This document shows positions 33,601 through 43,359 of a stretch of DNA of 64,000 bases, in pieces (within the stretch, counting starts at the first letter, position 1; each line of letters begins with the position of its first letter). A model generated the notes under the pieces. That model searched no databases, was not told the origin of the DNA, and saw only the letters and a list, made by a program, of their open reading frames with translations. Origin of the DNA: Auriscalpium vulgare (taxonomy: Eukaryota > Basidiomycota > Agaricomycetes > Russulales > Auriscalpiaceae). The stretch is taken from NCBI GenBank assembly GCA_019915015.1, contig JAHBBC010000012.1, positions 992,001-1,056,000 on the forward strand. Direction: 5' to 3'. Both the position numbers and the translations under genes were made by a program.

Positions 33601-34885
33601 TATCTTCTACGCTTTGTTGCCTACAGAAGAGAAATGCACTGCTCTGACGATCGTCAAGAATGTGAGTTCCCGTTGGATTCAGCCCAGCATGAGGATCTAA
33701 TCGCCTTGAGCTGGATGCGCACTTTCTCCACACCGTGACTCGCTTGTGACCTTCGCAGGCTTTTCATTACACTCGGAATGCTCTTGGCCCCCATCAGGTC
33801 GGCTTCCATGGGCGGTAACAGGCTGTAACAGGCGGTCAGCTCGATTGGCTGACATGGCCGTGCATGAGCCTTGCGCCTGACTCTCTTCCGAGCATCGCTC
33901 TGCCATCTCAGCAGGTTGGTCCTTTTGTAGTCTCCGTGGCTCTCTGCACAGAAGACAGTCCAAGGTCCTTTTGTTGTTCGCCATCCATCACGCGCTTCAT
34001 GGAACTCCAAGAACAACATCTGCACACGCCACTTTACCGGAGCACTAGTATGGGTACCAGCATACCCCTTCCGTCGGCGCCACCTTGAGCCTCCGGAGGT
34101 GAGGGCACTCGTGATTGTGTTAGCGTCTGTTCTGCGAGGCCTCGACGAGCCCAAGAATCCGTCGACCTTCCGTCTGATGGTTGGGACTCGAGATGCTGTC
34201 CCGCGACACGTTTGACGCTCCCACATAAGACGGTTCTTGCACTCGTTACGATGTAGAAGATTTGAAGCGTGGAAGGGATGACGCATCTCATTTGACCCGC
34301 CGTCGGAGTTGAGTGCCTCATCGCCGATCATGACCGGTGTGTCCTTAGTCTTTGCTGAAAAGCCATGACGCAGCTGACTTTGAGCCCCAGCGATCGTTGA
34401 CTGCACTGCGCCAGCTGACGGTACAGAGCCGTCTAGGCGCAAACGCTTTAGGCGTTATTGGCCAGGGCAGCGTTCAAACCCAGATCCGGTGCGTGTGCAG
34501 AGCCGAATGAACGCGGCAAATGTTATGCAGGCTGCAGCGGCTACACTGCGTTTCACTTAGGGGATTATGCAGATGCCGAAGATAAGGCCGATCTGACATG
34601 TTCGATGGAGGCGTCGCGGAGGCGTGTTGTGGGTAAAGAGGCGCTGATATACCGGCACCCCATTTCTCCTGTATTCAATCAGGACCCGACCTTACCCGCG
34701 ACTGAGTACTGAGTACGTATCTCCCAACCGACATCAAGTGGGATTGTACTGAATATGTTGTTGCATTGAAGGTATACATGATAAATAATGCGTAGAAAAT
34801 ACACCTGGGATATATTGCACATGCTGCGGCTGCTGCGGCCTCTGCCCCCCTCGTACACCCTGCTCGTATGGAGTCGTCAGCGGCG
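33601..34885. other. long intergenic stretch
   Basis: A 262-codon open frame lies on the minus strand (33654-34442). It has no recognisable domain and unusual composition, so I do not call it. No RNA gene or repeat was recognised. Confidence 0.4.
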
Positions 34886-35421
34886 CTATGATGCTGACCC
34901 GGTGTACTGCTGCAGCTCGTCGAGGACACCCATGAAGGGCGGCGGTTGCGGCTGTATGGGCTTGCCCGATAAGCATGCCGGGCGGCCGACATACCGCACC
35001 TCGACGCGATACTTCTTTGCTTTGCGGAGGAGTGTTACTGTCCATCTGGGGGGGCGGTCAGAACGGCGGCGGGGAAAGGGGACAAGGTAGCCACGCACCC
35101 CTCAGCCCACAAAGCATTGTATCCTTTGCTCGTGACCTCCTGCAGGAACTGTTGCTGCGCGAACGCGAGGGAGCTGCGCAAGTCCTTCTGCTTGCGGACA
35201 TCGAACACGTATGTGCGGACGACCTCCTTCTCGTGGACATACAGGATGTCGAGATCTAGGGGCGCGGCGGGTCAGACGCGTGGGGAAGCTGTGCGGGCGA
35301 GCCACGCACCATCGTCGTCGTCCCACAGCGGGACGGGGTCGACGGCCTTGTTGTCGACGACCTCCCAGGGGTTTTCGTGTTTCCGGAACACAAAGAGAAT
35401 GAGCGCGTTTGCGATACCCAT
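34886..35421 (-). CDS. small conserved fungal protein of unknown function
   Basis: Three exons (35310-35421, 35099-35255, 34886-35045) give 142 aa in frame with good splice sites. It starts MGIANALILFVFRKHENPWE, possibly a short N-terminal hydrophobic or anchor segment. DILYVHEKEVVRTYVFDVRK and GWTVTLLRKAKKYRVEVRYV follow, suggesting a small alpha/beta fold. I recognise the style of a conserved fungal hypothetical but know no function. Confidence 0.75.
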
Positions 35422-35639
35422 GATGAGGACGCAGTTGGAGTATAAGGAAAGAGAGGGGGCAGATAATTGGGGGTTAAAAGGGAGTGGCGGAAGCCTCGCT
35501 GCGGACTGGTGTTAATAAGCGGTGAGCGAGGCAGACAGGCGCCGAAAGAAGACAATATGAGTCGCACTCGCCCACGACGGGCGCGCCGTAGAGTTGCGTG
35601 TTGTTGATTTGCAAGCGGCCGGGTAGCAGCGATCACAGA

Positions 35640-36209
35640 TCAATAGATCCAGTTGAATGGGGAGCACGGCGAAGGTGGACAAAAGGGGCCGACCCGGCGT
35701 CCTCGCTCGCTTCCGACGGCTTGCAACCAGTTCCACCGCATCTCCTTCCGGTAGCTGTCCACGTCAGCGACATTATCCCCACCCGCCCCGGCACAGCCAC
35801 CCGCCTCTACCGCCCCGCCTTCCGCGATCCTCTCCGCACGCCTCTGCTCGCACGACGACCGCGGAAGGGCGCACACTTCCATCAATACCCGATGATATTG
35901 AGCGCAGTTGATGCTGCTTGATCCTTGAAGTTGCTGTCGATGATGATTGACTCGGACGAGCTGCCGACGCCCGATGGGTCCGGATTGATAGCCTTCGGGC
36001 TCGAGGATCGCCATTTGTGCCCGAGACACAGAGAATCGAGATATTATTCGCGAGCTCCATGCGATCGTCTGCGCATCGCTGTACACTGGAGGCGTCTTCC
36101 GAGGCTGGCTGCAAAAGACGGCGTCAGCATTTGCTTCCCTGGCGGACATGTTACACGAATGGGGTGATGGGCTCGGCCTTGTGAGACATCGCGAGACACT
36201 ACTTACCAC
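35640..36209 (-). CDS. possible hypothetical gene, model unresolved
   Basis: A textbook intron (GTAAGT donor near 36213, TGCTGACG branch and TTTTGCAG acceptor near 36115 on the minus strand) precedes an open frame with PPVYSDAQTIAWSSRI and SYRKEMRWNWLQAVGSERG. Two overlapping frames look equally plausible after the acceptor. I cannot fix the start or the product. Confidence 0.3.
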   Translation of the reverse strand: MVSSVSRCLTRPSPSPHSCNMSAREANADAVFCSQPRKTPPVYSDAQTIAWSSRIISRFSVSRAQMAILEPEGYQSGPIGRRQLVRVNHHRQQLQGSSSINCAQYHRVLMEVCALPRSSCEQRRAERIAEGGAVEAGGCAGAGGDNVADVDSYRKEMRWNWLQAVGSERGRRVGPFCPPSPCSPFNWIY

Positions 36210-37581
36210 TGGCGAAAATTTTGTGGCGGTCGAGGGTCACTGCTCGTCAGCACCCCCCGGTCTGAAACGCCAAATGTGGTTTTGAGTTCGCGCGCGCCTG
36301 CACGTCGAAACGCCCTCGGGCTGCGACCGACGACCGACGCCGCCGGGATCACACAGCAGACACGCGATAATGTCATCATTGCAGTGTTCGGAGTATCACC
36401 AACCACCATGACTCCGGCCCAGCGCGGAAAAAATCCTTCAAATTTCAGACAGCCTGCACCCTTTCCGTTGCCGAACTTGCGCGGAAGATAGTCGTTGCGC
36501 TAGCACGCACCGTTCCTGACGTGTTGACCGCGATCCTGCCACAGCTGCCACAGAGGCGACCGTCGGCGTTGTGCGGCCCGTCGTGGCGTTCACGCACCCG
36601 CCATGAAGGCATCTTGGCTGCCTTCGGTGAGCCCGAAACTGAGAATACTGTGATGTTCGCGTGAGCATTCGCCTCAAGTATTCAGGCTCACTCACTTGGT
36701 GTCTCTGAAAGGTCCCTAGCAGAATCCTAGTCACAACGCATATAGTCAGCCCAGACAACTAGTCACCGGTTCACAATATAAGTACCCAGCTCAGCCGTCG
36801 ATATGAGCCAGTAGGTGCCGCAGATAGTCGAGTTCAGAAGACCAGCTCAGCAGCAAGAGGGCACAGTAGCAAAGTGCCTGAGCAACAGGGCTCAGCGGAG
36901 CGATGGGAACTTGAACGGGTACTCATCAGCTGTCCTAACCGACGGCACTGACTTTGGCCCTCTTGCCATCCTCTCGTCGTCGGCTGCTACGATCAGATGC
37001 CGCATCCGTTGGCGAATCAAGCGCTAGCGAACTTGAAGGCGAGATGTCGCGACGAATAGGCGCGCGCGTGGTTGCAGCTTGTCGGCCCTCGCACTCTCAC
37101 AACGGAATTTGAATCTTGACAAATGCTAGGACATTGCCTTGCTCTTGACCGACGCGAAAGCATGGCGCGCGGGTCAGTGGTGGTGTGGGGAAGAAGGTGA
37201 AGCACAGGATCCAGATTTAGGCGCGCGACTTGACGAAATCTCTTGCCAAACGATTGCGTCATCGTCACTACAACCCAACCTACTTCAAGCCAAACCATCT
37301 CCAATCAGCCGGGTTATCGAGCCACTGGCGCAGTAACAGCCTGGTCACCGGTCTATGCCCCGGCCTCGCGCAGCGAGCACTCAGCTACTTCACTTTCGAA
37401 CACATCGACTACTTAGACCTTCTGCCAAGTACTTGACTAGCTTGACTCCTTATCACTCCGGGTACCCGTGCGCCACGGGTCTCGCACACCTCATGTAGCT
37501 CGACCGCTCAGACCCATACTGATACTATTGAATAGTTTTGTGGCCTGAACGCAGCGACTGACGTGAGGGTATGCAAGTAGT
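36210..37581. other. long intergenic stretch
   Basis: Several short open frames on both strands have no supporting domain or splice pattern. Nothing is called. Confidence 0.4.
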
Positions 37582-38433
37582 TCATAACGCCAACGCCAAC
37601 GCGACGATCGCCCCGAGTAGGCATGCGGCACTGGCGACAGCGAGCGTACGCGCGCCGTTCGGCGTTGTCGAGGTTGAGGTTGATGGCGCCGACGCGCTCG
37701 CAGCACCCGATGACCCCGATGCCGGGCTCGTCGCAGACGGGCTGGCGCTGCCGCTCGAGCTCGTGCTCGTGCCATTCGAGCACGCTGCGGAGATCGACGC
37801 CGTGCTCGACAGCGTCAGGTCCGCGCACTACCAACCACAAGGCGACTGATCAGCCTGGCGCTCACAGACGCGCAGGCATAAGCACGCACCTGGTACAGGC
37901 TGCCGTCGCCGCCGTTGAAGAGCACCTGGATGGTGACGTTCGCGCCGTCCGCGACGCCGCTCACGCCCGTATGGCTCAGGTCGAGCGGCAGGCAGAACAC
38001 GCCCTCACCCTGCGCCGAGGCGAAGTTCTTTGCGAGCTGGTTGCCGCCCGTCGCGTTGTTGAAGTCGTTGAACGAGGCCGGGTCCTGCGCGGTCGAAATG
38101 AGGACGGCCACTGTGCGAGACGCGTGGGTTAGTCAGTGTGGTGGGAGAGGGGAGGGGCGCGGACCGTTCCAGGTGGGGTGCTCGCTGTTTAGCGTGAGGA
38201 AACCCCCGCTCAACGGGAACGTGGTGCGGTTGCTCACGGCCTGTGCGTATCCGTCTGCAAACACAAGTCAGCCAGATATTTCTGGGCGAGGCAAGAGGGC
38301 CAGCTAACGTACCACAGAATGTCGGCTCGTCGTCCTCGACGAAAGGCCCGCGAGGCTCCGGGAACTGGAGCTGGAAGTGCGCCTGGGCGACGGTTGCGAC
38401 GCCGGCCAAAACAGCAGCAACAGCAAAGCGCAT
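37582..38433 (-). CDS. BIM1-like copper-binding protein (X325/LPMO-like), GPI-anchored
   Basis: Four exons (38313-38433, 38165-38254, 37890-38110, 37582-37827) give 225 aa in frame. The signal peptide ([18 protein letters not shown]) would expose His at the mature N-terminus ([13 protein letters not shown]), as in copper 'His-brace' proteins. Family blocks are [26 protein letters not shown] and [13 protein letters not shown] Ser/Thr/Ala-rich linker and a C-terminal hydrophobic tail ([19 protein letters not shown]) indicate a GPI anchor. In Cryptococcus, Bim1 helps capture extracellular copper with Ctr transporters; a similar role is inferred. A Ctr gene lies 465 bp upstream on the same strand. 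Confidence 0.93.
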
Positions 38434-38509
38434 CGTGGGGTATGTGGAGGGTGTGAGGGGGAATAAGCACTGTGGACTGCTTTGGAGTTGGTGAACGACG
38501 AGGAGATGA

Positions 38510-38515
38510 TTTATA
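38510..38515 (-). promoter_or_regulatory. TATA box of the BIM1-like gene
   Basis: TATAAA on the coding strand, 77 bp before the start codon. Confidence 0.55.
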
Positions 38516-38530
38516 GCGACCCGCCACCGT

Positions 38531-38563
38531 CCGCATGCGGAGAGGTGAAAAACTTTTTCACCT
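38531..38563. repeat. two palindromes upstream of the BIM1-like gene
   Basis: ccgcatgcgg (38531-38540) is a 10-bp palindrome. Next to it, aggtgaaaaa and tttttcacct (38543-38563) form a perfect 10-bp inverted repeat around one base. They lie just upstream of the TATA box, so they could be dimeric regulator sites. Confidence 0.6.
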
Positions 38564-38709
38564 TGCCATTTTTTTCCCGAGGGTCAAGCGCCGGAAGGTC
38601 GCAGCGCTGAGACGGACAAATTCCTCTGGTCGTCGTCTCAGCTGATCGAACCACGAAACTTGTTGCAAAGAACCGCCCTGGTGCATGCAGTTGTTCCATT
38701 AAACAAGAG

Positions 38710-38786
38710 GAGACAACACGTTAGCAATAGGGTTACCGAGACAACACGTCAGCAATAGGGTAACCCTATTGCGAACGTGTTGTCTC
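38710..38786. repeat. 25-bp unit: two direct copies plus one inverted copy
   Basis: gagacaacacgt(t/c)agcaat with aggg occurs at 38710 and 38738. Its inverted copy (38762-38786) follows at once, so the second and third units form a near-perfect hairpin centred at 38761. It sits between the BIM1-like gene and the 3' end of the Ctr gene. Confidence 0.85.
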
Positions 38787-38898
38787 CTAGGTATGCATAG
38801 TCCATGTGCAATTCGACACCACCGTCTACTCGTACACTCGCGCTAGGATATAGTCTGCCTGAGATCACGAAACAAATCATCCACCGCACTCCAAATCA

Positions 38899-39569
38899 TC
38901 ACACCAGCCGCGCACTGCCATATCGCCCAAACAAGAGCTCTCCGATGCCCAGCCCCAGGATGATAGCTATGATGTAGGCTGCCTGGAACGTCCTGAAGAC
39001 AGCCAGAGTTAGCGACGCTGGCCCACGACTCTTGCCAGGGGACACTCACATAACGGCCAACATGAGAGTATAGCCCAGGAGCGACTGCAGCGAGTATAGG
39101 GCGCCGCGGGTCACGTCGTGGGATAAGATGAACGGCGCGACGACGCGGGCGCTGCGGCGTCCAATCCTCACATTCACACCCTTCGGCACCTCCAGAGCGA
39201 TGACCTCTATTTCTGACCTCTTCGCCTCCTTCCCATCCGAAGACTCCGTTGCGTCTGATACGTCGACCGCACGCTGTGCGCTCATCGCCAGCAACCTAGA
39301 CGCAGCATTGATGAGCGGGGTCTCATCTGATAGTTGGTAAAGAAAGATACGAACCTCTGCTTCCAGTGCGTCTCCAGCACACCGCGCGCCGCGAATAGAA
39401 GGCGTTCGAGGAGGGCCAGGAGGACCAGGCCGATGGAGGCACCGGCAACCGCACCTGGCGACGACGGCGTCCAGGACTTGAAGAACAGAGTATCCCCGCG
39501 TGTGAAGTGCAGGTAGGGCGTCATCATCAGCAAATCGGCGCCACTGGCATCGGATGTCGAGTCGGCCAT
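38899..39569 (-). CDS. Ctr-family copper transporter
   Basis: Trimeric Cu(I) channel of plasma or vacuolar membrane. Three exons (39355-39569, 39050-39295, 38899-38992) give 184 aa in frame. Three membrane segments are visible: AGASIGLVLLALLERLLFA, LYSLQSLLGYTLMLAVM and YIIAIILGLGIGELLFG. The copper-filter MxxxM (MLAVM) ends the second and the GxxxG packing motif (GLGIG) lies in the third. The N-terminus is short and poor in Met, as in some low-affinity or vacuolar members. The neighbour is a BIM1-like copper protein. Confidence 0.92.
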
Positions 39570-40561
39570 TGCGAAGGATGGTGGAGAACGGTGGTTGTGA
39601 TGTGGATCAAGACGGCGGTGGAAGACCATTTGCTTCGGCGGTTGCCGAGACAACAGGCGCAAATACCGGTGCCGGCGCGGCACGAGGGCTTGTCGGGAAC
39701 GGCGTCCTGTGGCTTTCAAATCCATTGTGCGCTGTGAGCGTCTTTCGGGAAATTCGACGATGCGTACCCGTAAACATACGATGTTGCGGTGGGTACTATC
39801 CATAGTCCGTAAAAAAATACGGGCAACCCCCTGGTCATCCTGGGCGAAGAGCAACAGAGCTACGAGCGACTGGAGAGGTCCGCATTCGAGGGCCAGATCA
39901 CGAGAACTCGCAGAATTCGCAGAGAGCTAGGATAGAGCGTTGGGATCTGAGCTTCGGAGAACTACGCTCGCACTCAGACCCAGCTGCTCTGCTAACGTGA
40001 GCACGCGCGATCAGTGTAGAATCCGCCAGATATAATCGATGCGAGGCTGTCGACGGCAGGCTTGTGGGACGAGGATGTCGATACGAGTGTGGTGCGGGCA
40101 AGCTTGCTGAGAACTACGCTCCCGCATGCCCGCGGCCCACCCTCCGTCGCACCGAGCACTCGAAGGCACCAGATAAGCAGGTCATACGAGGGCCGACTGG
40201 GGCTTCGAGCGAGGAGAGAGTGAGAAGAGGAGGAGAATACGTAGGCGTCGGAGGGCAAGAGAGGCAAGGGGGGGTGATGGTCGTGGGTGAAGAGACGCTG
40301 GGGGCGAAGTGAGGCAGTTCTGCTCGTCCAGCCAATGGGAGCGCCCGCGCAAAAGCCTCACTGCCGAGACTCCGGACACCGCTGCATTTAACTCCCGTCG
40401 GCATCTCCGGCACGCGATCGGCCGGCTGACGACCTGCTTGCGACAGATCACGTCTTTCGCGCGCGCCCTCAGCTCGACCACGTCCCACCAGTGAGTAGCA
40501 GCGCGTTCAATCGACACAGACTGCATCCCCATCCCATCTGCTTCGAGCCCACTTGCCCGGG
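39570..40561. other. intergenic between Ctr and rhodanese genes
   Basis: Long minus-strand open frames here (for example 40182-40811) run across the rhodanese start and are shadows. The region should hold both promoters. Confidence 0.5.
39657..39663 (-). promoter_or_regulatory. TTTGCGC motif upstream of Ctr (possible copper-response element)
   Basis: TTTGCGC on the coding strand, about 90 bp before the Ctr start, resembles fungal copper-regulator sites of TTTGC(T/G)C type. A single 7-bp match is weak evidence. Confidence 0.3.
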
Positions 40562-41219
40562 ATGATTCGTGCAGCAGCTGTGCGCTCAGCGTTCTTCGCG
40601 CGGGCGGCGCGCTCCAACGCCGCCGTGCGACCCCTCCTCGCCGCACGCGTTCGCTACAACTCCAGCCAGCCGACGCTGATCCCGGAGCAAGCAAAGGAGC
40701 GGAAATCGCGGCTGGCCGAGACGGATGTGCTCCAAAGCGACTGGACGGCGCCGATCCTGAGCTACGAGACCGTGAAGCAGAAGTCTCTGCAGCCCAGCGA
40801 GGTGCGTCCACCTTTCTCTCTCTTCGTGGCGACTCCCGCTTGACCTTATGTGCGCCGACCAGAACGCGTATCTCATTGACGTGAGGGAGCCGGATGAGGT
40901 CGTGTCCGGCATGATCCCGTCCGCCGTCAACGTCCCGCTGTCCGTCTTGTCCGGCTCGCTGAAGCTGTCGCCGGTCAAGTTCGAGAACAGGTTCGCGTTC
41001 AAGAAGCCGCAGCAGGGGCAGGAGATTGTGTTCTACTGCCGCTCTGGCAAGCGAAGTGCCTCGGCGGCAGACGTGGCCAAGCGGAACGGGTTCACGAAGT
41101 GAGTGCTTGTGACGCTGCCTCCGAACTGCTCGGGTCTGACGCGTACGTGCATTAGTATCTTCAATTACGAAGGGTCGTGGTTAGATTGGACGAAGAGAGA
41201 AGGAAATTCAGCTTCGTGA
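40562..41219 (+). CDS. single-domain mitochondrial rhodanese
   Basis: Thiosulfate:cyanide or general sulfane-sulfur transferase, RDL-like. Three exons (40562-40801, 40863-41098, 41156-41219) give 179 aa in frame. The N-terminus (MIRAAAVRSAFFARAARSNA) is Arg/Ala-rich and fits a mitochondrial presequence. The rhodanese domain has LIDVREPDEV, IPSAVNVPLSVL and the active loop FYCRSGKRS with Cys139, then NYEGSWLDW. It is the second sulfurtransferase in this window. Confidence 0.93.
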
Positions 41220-41888
41220 AGTGCTGAACGGATGACTTGTCCCTGATGTATACATACATATCACTGCATGCATGGTTCTGTTCTCTATTTTCGGTGTCTG
41301 CTTCAGCAGCCCACATCACCGCCTCTAAGTATGATGCCAAACTCACCCATCGAATACTGTCTCGAAGGATACATAGATCGCTCGCGCGTTGTCGGATTGA
41401 AGTGACTTGTCGGCGTGCACAGCTGGCGCCGAGTCGCGTCCCGCGGCAAGTCTCGCTCGACCCCCACATGCTCCCGTAACAGACTGTCGCACAGCGGTCT
41501 TCGTCTACAGCCGACACTTACACGCCGCAAGGCCCCCACGCATCGACATCTGCCTGCAGCGGCAGCGGAGCGCTATGGCTACGCCGCCGCCCGTCAACGT
41601 CCTCGCGTAGGTCTTGCCAACGCTACTCCTGGATGTATTCTCTATACTAATATGACTAGTTAACGATAAGAATGCTATCTTGCATGATATGCTCGAGGAA
41701 TGATGACACATGACTGCATTGAATGGGCAGGATGGAAAGGGCGTAGGGATACAACGGTTGTGTGCGGAATGCAAGAAGATGTGGTGAATGCAATGTCGAT
41801 AGCACCGACAAATTGACCGACATGGCTGGCCTGAGTGAGCGCCGAGCGGACTCGGCGGAGGGGCAGGGAAGAAACAATGGCCGGCTGG
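41220..41888. other. intergenic
   Basis: No gene, repeat or RNA recognised. Confidence 0.5.
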
Positions 41889-42579
41889 CTATGAGCCAGG
41901 AGACTCCGGAAGTGTGCGCCGACGTGCGAGAAAAGCATTGCGCAGCAAGCTGCGGAGGTCGAGACTTGTCATCAGAACGGCAGAACGAAGCCCTGCACTG
42001 GCAGGCGACTCACCGGTTACTGTCCTCGTACCGCTCCTGCACCCGCAGGGTCTCATCAAACGCGCCCTCGCGCCCTGGCCAGGGCCGGCCCTCCAGCGCA
42101 TAGCTCTTCACACCCGCCGCTTGCCCAAAATCGTGTGACGGCACAGGCTGCGAGATCGATATCTGCTTGCCGACGGGCACTGCAGACGGCGTGGGTGGAT
42201 GCATCGGATTATGATAACGGGCCCCGTCGGACGGGGGCGAGGGCACCGGCGACGCCAGGACCCTCCGGTACTGGTGCTCCGCGTGCAGATTGTGCAGCAG
42301 GCTGTTGACCTTCGTGTACTCCGACGCGCGCTGCATCGCATGTGTGGCTTGGTCCACGCGCGGGGCGTCGTCATCCTCGATGTAGTCGTCCTCGCCGTCG
42401 TCGTCGGGTGGGGGCGCAGGGCCCCACCCGCGCGAGGGCCCGTCGAGCGACGGCGCGAATATTCTGCGGCGCTTCATGGCGTGGTGGCTGAGGTCGGACG
42501 ACGACGGGTCGCTGGGCAGGAGCATGGAGATGTCGGGGCTGGAGGGCGGAGGTGAGGAGGCACGTTGACGCTTCAACAT
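41889..42579 (-). CDS. basic/acidic nuclear-looking hypothetical protein
   Basis: Two exons (42014-42579, 41889-41964) give 213 aa in frame. It starts MLKRQRASSPPPSSPD and has a basic cluster (HAMKRRRIFAPSLDG) that fits a nuclear localisation signal. An acidic stretch (DDDGEDDYIEDDDA) and helices (SEYTKVNSLLHNLHAEHQYR; LRSLLRNAFLARRRTLP) follow. It resembles conserved agaricomycete hypotheticals; function unknown. Confidence 0.75.
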
Positions 42580-43359
42580 CGTTGGGGACGTGATGGGGGT
42601 CGGGATGGTGGTGGAGGAGATGAAAGAGCGCTGACGACGCCTCCTCGTGTTCGTTGGGAGAGGAGTAGAAGGTCAAACAAATGCATTATTGCGAGACGCG
42701 TCCGTGTTCGATGATGTAAGCGCGCACGCCTGGTTCCGAGTCGGGCGACGCCGACTTGAGTCTTACTTATCCTCCTGCTGCAGTGCTGCTCGTCCGGACA
42801 ATACACCTCTTACAGAACAGAACGACTGTCTTCTGTGTATTAAGGTTAGCCACGGAGACTACAATATACCCACAACAATAAAGGTCGACCTCATTCACCA
42901 TAAGTACGCCATGTCTGCCACTCACGTCGGCAGTCTTCCTCTAATCGTCCCCAGCGCCAGCAGCAAGTCATTCACAGTCTACGGAGGCTTCCTCGAGTCC
43001 GCCCGCCCTCCGCGTTCTTGCCGCCCGCGTCGCCCGCACGCCTCCCGCCGCACGAGCTCGCGCCGCTGCTGCCCGCGCTATGCTCATATAGCGCATCCAG
43101 CTGACTGGCAAACAGAACTCTGAAGCCGGCGTTCAGTAGGGTTGAAACGACTATATGTCATCCCGAAAACGCCGTGCACGGCCTTCCGAGTCGGTTGGAG
43201 AGTTTGGCCGACTCGGACTCCAGGCGAAATGTTGACGTGCCTCGGCAAAATGTGAGTTCTCAGGCAACGAAGCAGTGAGTTTGAGACAGTCTGACACAGT
43301 CCAGCTACTAGGCCACCGTTGTACTTATACCAACATGCATCCATCGCCACTTTACGCTC
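42580..43359. other. intergenic; contains a segment repeated at 46.02-46.08 kb
   Basis: The bases just upstream of the 42579 start (about 42588-42645, including gatgaaagagcgctgacgac) recur near 46017-46076. A 158-codon plus-strand frame (42647-43123) lacks support. Confidence 0.5.

Noticed and set aside
33654..34442. 262-codon open frame on the minus strand
   Set aside because: No domain, no splice context and irregular composition; GC-rich DNA gives such frames by chance.
34440..34500. gttcaaaccc, resembling a tRNA B box
   Set aside because: No matching A box or cloverleaf can be drawn around it.
36210..37581. several short open frames on both strands
   Set aside because: No consistent splice model or recognisable motif.
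40182..40811. 209-codon minus-strand frame
   Set aside because: Runs antisense through the clear rhodanese exon; Ser/Arg/Ala-rich shadow.
42647..43123. 158-codon plus-strand frame upstream of the lysophospholipase
   Set aside because: No domain, low-complexity Arg/Ser-rich end, overlaps the upstream regions of both neighbours.
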